A DNA stretch of 64,000 bases from Pinus tabuliformis (lineage: Eukaryota; Streptophyta; Pinopsida; Pinales; Pinaceae). How positions within the stretch are numbered: position 1 is the stretch's first letter; every line of letters begins with the position of its first letter. Below are positions 33,924 through 45,798 of the stretch, piece after piece. The position numbers and the translations under genes were made by a program. The notes under the pieces are model-generated. The model made no database searches, had not been told where the DNA came from, and worked only from the letters and a program-made list of their open reading frames with translations. The DNA lies in the NCBI GenBank assembly GCA_031772625.1, contig CM062815.1:605291980-605355979 (forward strand), written 5' to 3'.

Positions 33924-34552
33924 AGTGGTATCAAAGCACTTTCTTGGGCAAAAGAAGAGATATTTTTTTTTTTAATTTTTGGAAGATTTTTTTGGGGTGA
34001 CGAGTTTGCAGATCAGATTTGAAGCTTTTGGTGAAAATTTTGTAGAAAAAATTGCAGATATGGATTCTTTGGAAAAAACACCCAAATTCAAAAAACAAAT
34101 TGGCTAAATTGGAGTCCGAATGAGGGATATATCGCTGATTTAAAAATCAGTTGTGTTGCAGAATTTTTTTGCGAAAATTCGTGGATGGCGGATCTCTAGT
34201 TATTTTTTCTTGTTTTGTGAGGAGTTTTGGGAAACTAATTGCAGATATGAGATCCTGTTGAAAAATTACCCAAATTCAAAAAAATAATCAGTCAAATCGG
34301 AATCCATATGAGGGAGATATCGTTGATTTAAAATCAGCTATTTTTTCAAAAATTTTGTGACGACGGAATAGTTACAGCGCGAATCTGAAATTTCAGAGTG
34401 CCCAGATTGGGATTTTTATCACATGGGAAGATGCAGAATGGTCGTTCCATTTCTGAAAATAGGTCATAATAGGGATTTTGAGCAACATTGACCAAATTGT
34501 GGCCATTTTAAATTTTCGCCAAGTAAGTGATTTTTTTTTCAAAACCCTCTTC

Positions 34553-35302
34553 ATGGCTTCTAGCAAGAATTTTTTTACAGGAAAAGATGACGGTCCTACT
34601 ATTGAAGAATTCCTAGAAAGACAAAAGTCATTTTGGTCAACACGTTGGAAATTTTTCATAGTGGCTAATTTTAAAGATAAGGTGGCCACATGGTGGGAAT
34701 CACTTAACAGAAAGAAGTGTTTAAACCTACCCGATGAAGAATTTGAAAAATTTGTTTTAGACAAATGGTCTCATGCTAGAAAAAAAGATAATGAGAAACA
34801 TGTGGGGTTATTTTCTACTGGAATCTGCTTGTTACAGGTTCATGGATATATTCAGAAGGAGAAGATCATTGTGTCTATAGATCCTAGTTGAAAGAAAAAT
34901 TTTATAAATGTTAATTTGGCAAATAGATTGCAAGTACCAGCCAAACAAATGGAGCACACATAGGTTGATAATGAGGACGTTCAATTTTATAAAGATTTGA
35001 AGATTTCTATGGATAAGTATGTATTGCATTTTGATTTTTATGCTTCAAATATGGCTAATTTGGATGTTGTTTTGGGATACCCTTGGATGGAATCTGTTGG
35101 TATTATCAATATTAATGTGCAGAAGAAATTCTTGAAGCTCTGGTATAAAAAGAAGAAAATTACATTACAGGATATTTCCATCAATAAACAGGTAGAGTCC
35201 AAGGAGGCTGAAGCAGAAGATGTTACAAGTACTGATACATCAAATGAGGAATCTGTGGTTGAAGTAATATTGGAAGATAAGCAACAACAACAGGCGCCAT
35301 AA
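34553..35302 (+). pseudogene. gag: Short gag-protease of the small gypsy element
   Basis: One frame of 250 codons with two stops (TGA at 34889, TAG near 34960). The gag part contains WKFFIVANFKDKVATWWESL. It passes straight into a protease-like end: IVSIDPS replaces the usual D(S/T)G pocket, and LDVVLGYPWMESVGIININ matches the conserved C-terminal protease strand. An acidic Gln-rich tail follows. The join of gag to protease without knuckle or pol suggests an internal deletion that became a mobile unit. Confidence 0.7.
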
Positions 35303-35685
35303 CATGTACAATATACCAATCAAGCTCCATTAGGTGGTGAATTAAAGAAAGATACACTGTTGGTTAAAACTTCAGCATATCACCACCCACATCACCCCGC
35401 AAGAAAACAACCAACACGATGGCAACAAATTAGCCACAAGGACAACAACCCCCACATGACAGATAGAGAGGGGCAATGATCCACCCACAACACATCAACA
35501 CAGAAGAGCCGCCAGGGTCAACTTCCATCTCAAGTGAGCGAGGCACTAGCTAGATCGAGGGTTCACCTTTCTCTTGGATGGCTAGATGCATGTGCATGGT
35601 ACCAGTGGACTACTCTTTTGAGTAGATCTTATTATTTGTGTTCTTCTTATGTTTTGGGGATGAAACATGTTTAAGGGGGGTGGAA

Positions 35686-36122
35686 TGTAGTATACCTGGG
35701 GGGATAGTATGGGGTACAGAGGGAGGTACCCAAGGGAATAATGTAATAATGGGATGGGCCATAGTTAATAAATAAAGTGGTTAACCCACATCATGTAAGG
35801 GACCACAAGTAGTTAGCAATAATGTGATAAGCCCATTGTATTAGATATATGGTATTGAGAGAACCATGGTAATGACCCATGGTATTATATGTATGAATCC
35901 TATATAGAGGCTAGAGACTTCCCATGGAGAGATGTCAAGGAATATTGTATTGGCAAGCATATGGCTTGTGGAGTGTTCTCCTTCCTTAAGGAGTGATTGT
36001 ATGGTGTTACCCTACCTCAAGGGTTTGATCAATAAAGAAGCATTTTCATGTTATACTATTGGATTGATCTTGTTCTGGGTATGTTTTTTATTTTCATATA
36101 TTTACAGGTCAGATCTATTACA
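35686..36122 (+). repeat. 3' LTR of the small gypsy element
   Basis: 437 bp, directly after the polypurine tract. It ends AGATCTATTACA. Confidence 0.85.
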
Positions 36123-36209
36123 CTTGGTGTTGTTTGATATATCTATCAGGTTCTACAGCTTGACGTAATAAACACCAATATGGTTTCCATCAACTCCAAA
36201 GGGGGAGAT

Positions 36210-37882
36210 TGTTGGCATTATGATACAGGTGTTGTCCTAAATGGCAACTCGCATATATGATGAATGATAGCAGTGCAACAGGTTAACAACAAAGGATTAC
36301 AAATCAGACTCCAAAGATTGAAGAAAGAGAATGGTTTAAGAAGTATACACTGGTTCACTTTGTCCAAACAACATACACACGAAGGTTAACAGAAAAAAAG
36401 GAGTGTATACTTATGCACACATTTTCACAGAAGGAAAAGGGCATATGGGATGGAAAATCAAGGTTTTGGTCCAAGGTATTGGTTTGAGGTTTTGGTCGAG
36501 GTATTGGTCCGAGGTATTGACAAAGGATCTAAGTATATAAGAAGGAGAAGATCAAAAGGCTAAGTGTGCAAGTAATGAATATCTTATGAAGATCAAATAT
36601 GCATGTTATGGGTTTCTAGTGCTTTGCTTGATCTGAACTAAGGATGAACCTAAGTGGTTGATGATGGATGAGATCTGATGATGGATCAGGATCATACGAC
36701 CTAAAATTTATTATCATTATGTGGTCTGATTATGGATAATCTAGATCGGGATGCTAATGCATGTTTTATTCTGTAAATGTTATGATCTGGGTATGACTGA
36801 AGTTTGGAATAGTTGTGAAGTTTTTAGTTAGTATTTACAGATGTATACGCTAGTTCGCCTTGGTCAAGGCATGTATACACGCCGGTTCAGTACTTAAAAG
36901 TAGCATATACATTATGAGATATGATGTTTGAAGTTGCAGTTAGTTTTGGTTATTGATGCAAAGTTCTGGGTTATGCTATGTGTTTTGGTGACTGTGTTCT
37001 AGTGACATTGTTCTGAATGTTCAGATTGATTGATTGTGATTTGCGTCAGTGTTGATGGGTTTTCAATGATTGGTTGTATTGCAGTGGTGATTTTTATTGA
37101 ACTTCAATGTTTCTGATGGGTCCAGTATGAAAATTGGATGAAACGTGGCCTTCATATTGTGTTGTTATGTACTAGGAGTATCCAGTTTGAAAATTGATGA
37201 AACGTGGTCCCTAGAGGAAGAGAGAAGGTCGTAGCTTTCTGTAGGCCGGTGCCTATGTACTGGTAAACATATCGGCCAATACAAGAGCCAGGGGCTTGGA
37301 GCTCCCTTCCAGTAGAAGCTGGAGAACGAGAGAAAGTCGTAGCCTTCTCTAGGTTGGCGCCTACGTACTAGTAAACATATCGGCTAGTACAAGAGCTAGG
37401 GAGTTGTAGCTCCCTTCCAGTAGAAGCTGGAGAATGAGTGAAGGTTGTAGCCTTCTATAGGTGGGTGCCTATGTATTGGTATGAGTCTGCACCAGTAAAA
37501 TATTGTAAACAGGTTTTTCTTATATTAAAAGAAGACAGAGATGACAACAACAGGTGGTTTTTCTCCCGCATTGGGTTTCCACCTTAAATCTTGGTGTTCA
37601 TGTGTGTTTCTTATGTGTGATTTCTTATTCTGTTATTACTGCACATGGTTACTGTTTAAATGGTTAATTAAGTATTGATGCACTGATTAAAGATCAACAT
37701 ATGATGAATTAACTGAATCATAAGTTCACTGGATATACGTTGGTTGCCTTAAGAACATTTGCGTGCACACGCGATTTCCCTTCATTGAAGTAGCGTATAT
37801 AAATCTGATTATGAAAATAAAAAGTTAGCGAGTTGATAATACTGATTCACCCCCCCTCCCCCTCTCAGTATTATTCCCAACA
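36210..37882 (+). repeat. 3' LTR of the copia-type element
   Basis: It begins TGTTGGCATTATGATACAGG after the polypurine tract and ends CTCAGTATTATTCCCAACA. It carries the same 108-bp tandem units as the 5' LTR (37220, 37328, 37436). Many point differences from the 5' LTR indicate an older insertion than the elements nested in it. Confidence 0.85.
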
Positions 37883-37887
37883 CTATC

Positions 37888-38025
37888 TTCCTCTGAAAAT
37901 AATTTAGGATAATTTTGAACAATTTTCATCAAAGCCCCAATATTCCTCCAACCACTCTTCTTATATAAAGAAGAAAAATGCTTGACAACATTTTTTTCTA
38001 AAACTTTCTAAGAATTAATATATCT

Positions 38026-38119
<94 letters not shown>

Positions 38120-38252
38120 GTTTAATCTTTTATATCCTATATTTCATTATTTATCCTTCTATTACTAGCATATTTGTGGAAAAAAGTTGTATTATCATCT
38201 CCCCATTTCACCTCGACGACCCTAATTTTCAATCTATAGTCCCTTAAAATCA
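37888..38252 (-). pseudogene. LINE2 ORF2: linker before RT
   Basis: Minus-strand reading LRDYRLKIRVVEVKWGDDNT and FFHKYASNRR is the block that precedes the LINE RT. It is interrupted by the AT microsatellite (38029-38111) and by the insert beginning at 38254. Confidence 0.65.
38029..38111. repeat. (TA)n microsatellite
   Basis: About 40 uninterrupted TA units inside LINE2 sequence. Confidence 0.95.
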
Positions 38253-38253
38253 C

Positions 38254-39718
38254 TGATGCTACCAAACCAAGAATCTCAACCATAACTAATTTTCACAGCG
38301 GAAAATATAAAGCAGTAAATCACATATGCACAAGTATACACAATTTTTAACAAATATTGTACAATAATGTACGACCCAATCTTCGTTATATTAAACCAAA
38401 TCTGAATAATACAACAGTTTATGGTATACAAGATACAATGACAAACATCTTACGTAGACTCGATGTTGTATATTTTCCTGCCAGTCCTTTGCTTCCGTAC
38501 TTCCCACTAGTTGCACCTTAGTCCTTCCAAAGAAAATACATCGAGACTCTAGGAGGGCTGCCACCTAACACTGTTGCAAGTCACTTCTACTACATGTACA
38601 TGGGTTGATTCAATCTTCTCTTTGGGTAGCCCTAATTCTCAAGCTCCAAACTCGTAGGCCAGTAGTCACTCCCACAGTTTGCAATACACTGCTCCAAATT
38701 TTTTCAATATCCTTAACCCAACAAACACAATATGCACTCCAATATGCATGCACTAGTGCACTGTTTTAGGGTACTTACGTTGTTGTGCTTCTGGACTGGT
38801 TAGGGCACCCAACCACAATCCCTAACAGTCCTCAAATATGGCCCAAAATTGGACCCTTTCCTACAACTTCCTTCATCCAACAAGCTCCAATGCCACACTA
38901 CCCTGTTTCTTGCACCAACTCCTCCAATTAGACCTTACGACCCTATTTCATAGCCTAGAACAGGCCTGCTGTGGTCTCTAGGCTTGCAACTTGCTACAAC
39001 AAGCCTTCTCCTTGTTGTGGCAGCCCTTCTTAAGGCTCTACTCCTTCCCTACTGCCCCCAAAACAGTCCACTCTCCCTTCGGCCTCAAATAATAGGCTTC
39101 AGCCTTTAAGACAATACCCTAGCCTCCACAAAATGACCCAAAAAATAGTCTCTAAATTAGTTTGTTGTTCCGTTCTTCCTTATTGTGGCTAGGGAAGAAA
39201 ATTTGAGCTCTTCTCTTATGTATTTTTTTGCACAAGTGGATGAGGAATAGGTCCTCCACTTCACCTCTATATATAAACATAAAGTGGGCTCCACGAATTC
39301 ATTTGAAAAGACATGTCTCTTGGACCAAGCCTACATGATTTGACTATCCATAATTAATTGTCAACTTCAAAAATTCATTTCTAGAGCTCTGTTTTGAGTG
39401 AAATTTGGAGTGTTGGAATCAACATGCCAAGCTCTATTACCTCAAATTTTCTCATGCTCAAATTCTTCATAGTTTTTTCCCAAATCCTGATGGGTTCAAA
39501 ACCCCAACCTTTGGTTCCAAGCTCACAAGTGACCCTTGTGTCGCTTTGCCCTCCAAACCCTAGACCCTAGGGCTTGGAGTACCTCTCAAGCTGCACAAAT
39601 CAACAAACTCAACTTCTGAAAAGACTCCAGACCCATTCTTCAAATATTCACCATTAATCCTTTCTTATAAATCTACTTATTCCTTTTTCAAAATTCTTTT
39701 TTTAATATTCTCCTAATT
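38254..39718 (-). mobile_element. 1.5 kb insert in LINE2, possibly a solo LTR
   Basis: It is flanked by the 6-bp direct repeat AATCAC (38248-38253; 39719-39724). Removing it joins the LINE frame (LKNEVI to LRDYRL). No ORF. A TATATATAGAGG box lies on the minus strand at about 39270-39280. One terminus reads ...GGTAGCATCA, but the other is not TG, so a solo LTR is only likely. Confidence 0.5.
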
Positions 39719-39724
39719 AATCAC

Positions 39725-40559
39725 TTCATTCTTGAGATATTTTAGCTTATAAACTAAGCTCTCCATAGTTGAACCTAACTAGATCCTATCTAGTAATTTC
39801 CACTTTCCTTTTACCAAGTTCACAAATTCCATATTTGCTAACCATGAATGATTAAATCTAAAAGGATAATTTAGGACATAAAATTTAATCTCCAACTGTA
39901 AGCAACAAAGCATATGGTATGAAATTATTACATTTAATGCGTATGGTAGATACTTGTTTATTGATAACATCAATTTTTTCATCATTAATATTTTGTCCAA
40001 TCTTTTTGAAATCCCATTTATACCAACCCTACCATTCCTCCAAGTTGAAATTAAAGGAACATGAACCATATCAATCAAAAATACCCTTTCAGATGTTCGA
40101 ATCTAGGAATGAAACCCCAAACACCATTAACAGATAGAGTTAAACTCATATCTCTTCCAATAATAAGGTAATATTCCTTGAGTATTCCTTCCGGAATGAC
40201 CCTTTCCCAAAATACCAATCTATCTTTATATGGTCCATAATAATTAATAATCTTGATCAAATGGTCCACACCTTAATATAACCTTCCATCATGATACCAA
40301 CACTTGTATGAAAGGGAATCACTTTATAAACCAAAGGGTTCCATGCCAAGAGAAATCCCCCATAAACTCCTATAGATTATACTAAAAAACACTTCCATGT
40401 TGGAAGTATCTTAAGAAAAATCCCTCTATCCTTCAAACCTTGAACCATATTCTCTTGAATTAAAATAATATCTAGACTAACTATAGATAATAATCTATTA
40501 AGGGGAAAAAAAATTGGTGTTCCTTAAAAACCCCTAATATTATGCGATGAAAAGATCAT
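39725..40559 (-). pseudogene. LINE2 ORF2 endonuclease
   Basis: ATG at 40559 (MIFSSHNIRGF). Degraded motifs of the L1 endonuclease follow: IQENM (Glu), NYYGPYKDRLVFWE, LIIGRDMSLTLS in place of GGDFNL, and a C-terminal PFRFNHSWL block. Several stops; the catalytic site is partly lost. Confidence 0.7.
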
Positions 40560-40599
40560 TTTATAATACCATAGTGGGCACACTCGATCTAAGGGCCTT

Positions 40600-42767
40600 T
40601 TTAACGAAACTAGAATCAGACCTATGCCTATCTCTCAAACTATTCTCACTTGAGAATTAGTAAAATCCTTCTCAACATGTTCCTTCTCCAACAATCCTCC
40701 CATCATAGCATCTGATATTCTACCCTTACCATTATCTCATTTTGGTTTTTGTATAGTTTTTCCAACATCTAAATTACCCTTCTCCACCCTAGTAGAGTAA
40801 AAAGCATTTGAATTTTCTCCCTTATGTTTGGCCACCTTACCCATTGAAGTGTAAGGTTATAATAGATATTTTCTAAGAGCATCTTTAAAAGAAAGAACCA
40901 ATGTCAAAACCACTAGACTCAAATATGCCTCCTCACCCTAGACACCCACCATATAAGAGTTATTATATGTGCTCAACAGAGGAAAGGAAATAGGATTTAA
41001 AATAATCTCATATTCCCTAGACTTTTTTTGTGAAAAAAATCCTATTTGTGATCAAATCCACAACACAGGGATTCTTCAAAGAAAGGTTACAACCTAAATC
41101 AAGACCAAATTTTGACACATATCTTATGGGATCCTTACCCTCAACATTATTCCCAAGCCCATAAAATTCATTATAATTTTGTAACCCTAATGTAGAATTA
41201 TTTTTATCAATAACAAATAAATCAAAAGATTATGAAAAAGGCTCAATTCTAAAACAAACAAAAAACTGAAAATCCTTTGCAAAATAACAACCTTTAACTA
41301 TTTCAAAATTATGACAAACTTTCCCCATAAGATCATTTAAAGATTTATTTTCTTAATAGGAAGAAAGATTTATTTAATTATTTAATTATTTTTCAAGAAG
41401 TTAGAATGAATTATAAAATTCGAGGAAGATGGATTTCAACTTACCCACTAGAGAAATAGTATCATAATTCTCATTAGATATCTTATGTTCTTTAGCACTA
41501 GCTAGGTCACCTGCAACAGTGTACTCCACTGATGGATTTGAAACATGAATAGATTCAATATTTTCAAAAGGACCTTCAAAATCAATATCTTGACGTAAAC
41601 CATGTCCAATATTTCCTTTCTCGGCCTAATAATTCTTTCCAGAACCCTCAACCTTTTTTGTCCAAGTAGCCCCATGAAAATAAGTAGATTCCACATTTGT
41701 ATACCCAACCTCTCAATAAATATGACACCTAAAGAGAATTTCCCAATGATCAAGCCTCTAAATAATTATCTAATCACCCCACAAAATCTCAATCTTAGTT
41801 GGTAGCCTAACTGACATGTTGAATTCCACCAAAATCCACACCATTCTCTTTTTTACCATATGCAGGTTTCATTCCTGAATATATATAATATTCCCACGAC
41901 ATTAACATCTATAAATACCTTCTTCGACTAGAGGTCTAGAGGGAACCCAAATAACAATAACCAAAGATTACAGGATGTTCCTTTTTCCTTCAACAGATTG
42001 ATGTTTTGATGCCATCTACTTAAAACTAGAGAACCCGAACCAATAACCCAAGGGGATTCTAAGCATTTCAACCAATCCTACTTAGAAAGGCAATTGAAAC
42101 AAACCCAATTATTTAGTAGCATATGAAACCTCAAGGCATATTTGAAAATTGGATTCCACTTATATGCTATCTACTCGAGCCAATAGGTCTTATTTAATAC
42201 CCTATACTCCAGTCTTCCCACCAAATCCCTCGTTGAAAAATTCTCCACCCTTCTAATGTTAACATCCTTTCCAAGATTCATGGAGACCTTTCAATTCCTT
42301 TGCTTATATGATTTTATCTCTCTCTTATTTTGGAACCTCAAATGAAAGGTCTTTGCCTCCTCAGAACCCTCTACCAGTCTAAAGAAATTCCCACTTCTCT
42401 GAAATTTCTCTAAAAATTCACTAGTCTCATTTAAACCATGGACACCAATCTTCGAAGTGTGATGAAAAACACCCTTATCCCTTGGTGACCCAAAAATATT
42501 AGCAACTTTTTGTGTATTAGTTCCAGTAAATTGATCCCAACTATGTGAAAGCTTCACCCTCGTAATCTAATGAATAACACCCCTATCCTTTGCCTACCCA
42601 ACAATACCAACAACTTTTTGTGCAATAGTTCTTGAAAGTTGATCGCAAAATAGAACAAACTCTAGCAGCCTCTCAAATGAAGCTTTGGAGAGTTCTTTTG
42701 ATGTTTGTGAAAGCTATAAGTTAGCCCCATTAACTAGGTTTTTTTCCACTCTCAATTCTCGAGACAT
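40600..42767 (-). pseudogene. LINE2 ORF1 (DUF4283-type)
   Basis: Starts MSRELRVEKN at 42767. A DUF4283-type RNA-binding region spans roughly 42290-41800 (YKWNPIFKYALRFHMLLNNW, WLKCLESPWVIGSGSLVLSRW, LWLLLFGFPLDL). Frequent stops and shifts. The C-terminal part (41750-40600) is charged and poorly readable; a knuckle could not be confirmed. Confidence 0.65.
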
Positions 42768-44885
42768 TTTAACTTTATTAAACAATGAAATCTTGCTCTT
42801 AGTCTCTTAACGAACCTCCCAACTGAGTAATCCAACAGGTGCCTAGAATTTGTCATCCTCTACCCACTCCAAGTTATCCGTTGGACACATGGTTCAAGGA
42901 CCGCTTAACTCCAATTCCTCGCTTGAGATCAACCTTCAATGCTCACGAAATCCAAAAAACTTATGCCAAGATCCCTTACACATCATTACAATTAATAATA
43001 ATCACTCAATTCACCTCGGCGCTATGCATGCATAAACAAATCCAAAATTTTAACAAATCTAAAATCACAAAATGTTGATCAATAATATGCACCATGCCAA
43101 AAATGTTCTATATCTAATATGCAAGAAGATCAACAATCAATTTGCAAATAAACAATTAAAACCCAGTTCTATCCCTAAACATCCAATTAGAGAAATGCAT
43201 GCAATCATATCACATTGAAGATCAACCTCACTACAATCCCCCATTGATGACTAATTGTATTTTGATACAATTGTTAAAAGAGACTCTGGATGTATCTCAT
43301 CTCATCTCAAACCAACCTCTTTGTCTTACAACAATTCGAACTCCAACTCCCAAACTACTGCAATTACTAAATTTGAAAAACCAAGTTTATTAACATCAAT
43401 AATAACATTAATTTTCAATTTAATTTTAAATATTCTCAAAATTATATATTATTAATTTATAAATTTTTTTTTTAACTATAGACTAATTTTATAAAAATTA
43501 TATATTATCCTTAAAAATTTATATATTTTTATAATAATTTTTTATAAAAATCCCATAATGTAAAAAATTAATAAAATTAAGTATATATTTATACTTTCAA
43601 AATTAACAGTAGGTTTATATTTTCAAAATAAATTTTCATTTTAAAATAAAAACCTAAATTAATTAATATCATAATTACCATTTTAACTTTAACATTCTCA
43701 CCTAAAATGATTAGGCATTAAAAAAGAGGTTAAGGTCAATACTAAAGTCAAGTGTCATGAATCTTCAAATGAAACATAACTACTATTCAAATACACTATG
43801 TCTTGTCTTAATGTGATTATAATAATATTATTAAATGAAGAAAAAATATTTTTACAATACTTAAAGAAAAAGCTATAACCATTACAAAATGGAAGTGTTA
43901 ATTATTTTTAAAAATAATTAACACTTTAATCATGTTATAAGATTTTTTATTTTTATTTATTTTTATTTTTTTAAATATTTGAAGAACATTTCATCTTTAT
44001 CTATATACGTATCTTTAAAGATTCGAAGGATAATTTATGTTTTTTTTTTCCCTTTTCTTCTTCTTCTGTATTATTGCCCATCTACGTGAGGTGAAACGAA
44101 TTCGATGATAATTTATTTATTTTTTCTTTAGAAGTTGAATGCGCATCAAATCACTATTATACAGTGGAGTTATGTTAATTCTCTTAAAGCCTAACTAGCC
44201 TAACTATGGAGGAATTTATTGTCGAAATGGATTTAAAAAAAAAAAAAAATCAGTATCCAAGAAGTTTCGGCATATATGTACATAAATTTTTTTGAAGATT
44301 ATTCAATATAGTCATGTCTCTTGAATGGAGTCATGTGGGGAGGTTATCATTAAACCCTTTCAATCACCGGGGCTATACATCATTAACAAATCAAAACAGA
44401 TAATTTAATTCATTTTTTCCTACCATAAATCTTTAATTGAGGTGACCAACTTGAGAAAAGGTTGAAATTTGATTGCTTGAGATTTTGAAAGTTTATAACA
44501 AACTTCTACATTACCTCCACATGACAATTCCTCCGCTCGAATATATAATGCATTGAAATTCTCAATATAATATTTAGAAATATATGGAAAACATGTTATT
44601 AAGGAAATCATCCTCAAATTATTAAGGAAGTAACATATTCAATTTTTCATTGACTTGTTATTAGTTTTTTTTACTAAAAAAATTTAAAATCGATCCAAAG
44701 TTAAACATTATGAAATTAAATTAATTATTTTTAAATAAAATTTATTTCTATTTATCTCAAATATGATTGGTTGAAATGTCTCCCCTTAATGATAGCAAGA
44801 ATTGATTTTTGTATACTCTATTATTAATTACTATGTACTATATCACTAATTACTATGTACAATAAATATAAATATTTTGAAAAAT
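42768..44885. other. AT-rich stretch without a recognised gene
   Basis: The first few hundred bases may be LINE2 5' UTR. The remainder is low-complexity AT-rich DNA with poly-A and poly-T runs; short frames on both strands are chance. Confidence 0.6.
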
Positions 44886-45103
44886 GCACCTAGGTGCATA
44901 GGTCGCGTGGTGGGGGATGTCAGCTTTCTCGCACCCCACCCACAATCGAACCTCCTCAATGTGGCGCTATGCGACTTCTTCGTGCAGTTATCGATTTAAT
45001 ATGTGATTGATTGATGTGACTTGTATATATGTAAATATGGTTAAAATGGGCCTAATATAAAGCTTCTTCAGGGGACTAGCCCCCGCCCTTTAAAAAAAAA
45101 AAA
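44886..45103 (+). mobile_element. SINE-like element with A-tail and 9-bp TSD
   Basis: A GC-rich island in AT-rich DNA, beginning GCACCTAGGTGCATAGG and ending CCCCGCCCTTT plus A12, flanked by the direct repeat TTGAAAAAT (44877-44885; 45104-45112). The TCGAACCTCC stretch near 44947 resembles a pol III B box (weak); the A box is not clear. Size (218 bp), A-tail and TSD fit a SINE moved by LINE machinery. Confidence 0.55.
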
Positions 45104-45195
45104 TTGAAAAATAACATTATATATTAATTACTATGTATCGACTATGATATCAATACCATCTATATTTTGAGACTGTGTTTCGCTCTGAAGCAAGG

Positions 45196-45681
45196 ATGGC
45201 TAGGGTTTACGGTGCCGCCGTCACGCTGACCTGCGAAGAGGCAGAGACGACAAAGAACACAGGGAGATCGAACGCCGGACCAACCCAACCGAGTGCGCTG
45301 ATATGGATCTGGCACTGCAGAGGACGAGATCACAATCCCTCAGCAACGAATCGAGCCTCGGATGATGAATGGCCTGCTCTCAGGTCATGGTCGGTTTCCC
45401 ATTATCTGATTAAAGGTTTTTTTCATAATAAACCTTTTTCCCTTACTGTAACAGGTTACGGCCAGGAAGATTTACACCGTAAACGTTCAGATCTGCAATC
45501 GATAACGCAACCCTACCTCGATCCGCAGCCTCAAATTGCGATTAAGGGTAAGAACGGAGAGGATTGGCCGGAGACGGTTGCGCGAGCAGGAGCCACAAAG
45601 AATACTGGCTCATTTCCAGTTGGAAGAAGCAGGAGCGGCTCAGATCTGATATCAGAGAGCCCTGGGGAGGAAAGAACATGA
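45196..45681 (+). pseudogene. 5' frame of the half-LINE, ending in TGA
   Basis: ATG 45196 opens 161 codons in the same frame as the ubiquitin-fused ORF, stopping at TGA 45679-45681. The sequence (MARVYGAAVTLTCEEAE) is not recognised. It may be 5' UTR, or the N-terminal part of ORF1 if TGA arose from CGA by CpG decay. No ATG follows in frame before the ubiquitin domain, so this matters for the true start. Confidence 0.4.
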
Positions 45682-45798
45682 ACCACTGGTCCTGAATCAA
45701 ATAAGGCACGCCCAGAATCTAAGGTTCTTGAATCTAAAAAATGGACAATAGGAGGTGGAAGATCGCCAGATCTGGAGAACAATCATGGGAATCATGGC

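Larger units (their letters stand above)
33492..36122 (+). mobile_element. Small gypsy-type element with gag and protease only
   Basis: LTRs 33492-33923 and 35686-36122, both beginning TGTAGTATACCT and ending around AGATCTATTA(T/C)A. Primer-binding site TGGTATCAAAGC at 33926, polypurine tract TTTAAGGGGGGTGGAA at 35670-35685. The internal 1.76 kb encodes a short gag joined to a protease-like end and nothing else. No clear TSD: ATGGA on the left, CTTGG on the right. It lies in the 3' internal region of the copia-type element. Confidence 0.8.
24157..37882 (+). mobile_element. Copia-type LTR element with gag but no pol, carrying two nested LTR elements
   Basis: LTRs at 24157-25801 and 36210-37882. 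The primer-binding site TGGTATCAGAGC (25804) is complementary to initiator-Met tRNA, and the polypurine tract AAAGGGGGAGAT lies at 36198-36209. Flanking bases ATATC and CTATC share TATC, an eroded 5-bp TSD. Internal sequence belonging to it: 25802-27452, 33289-33491 and 36123-36209, only about 1.9 kb, containing gag with three CCHC knuckles and no protease, integrase or RT. It is therefore a pol-less copy. Two other LTR elements are inserted in it. Confidence 0.8.
20236..42767 (-). mobile_element. LINE2: L1-type LINE on the minus strand, cut by three insertions
   Basis: On the minus strand: ORF1 (from ATG 42767), ORF2 endonuclease (ATG 40559), then RT and zf-RVT, ending near 20236. Removing 38254-39718, 24157-37882 and 22009-23578 leaves collinear, in-frame LINE sequence at the junctions I tested. 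It is old, with many stops. The 5' UTR probably extends beyond 42767; the 3' end is not defined because it abuts another LINE fragment. Confidence 0.75.

Noticed and set aside
34832..35319. Minus-strand frames across the small gypsy gag-protease
   Set aside because: Antisense shadows; the plus-strand frame carries the gag and protease motifs.
42839..43455. Short plus-strand frames of 61-79 codons
   Set aside because: Low-complexity AT-rich DNA next to LINE2 ORF1, with no domain and no related copy.
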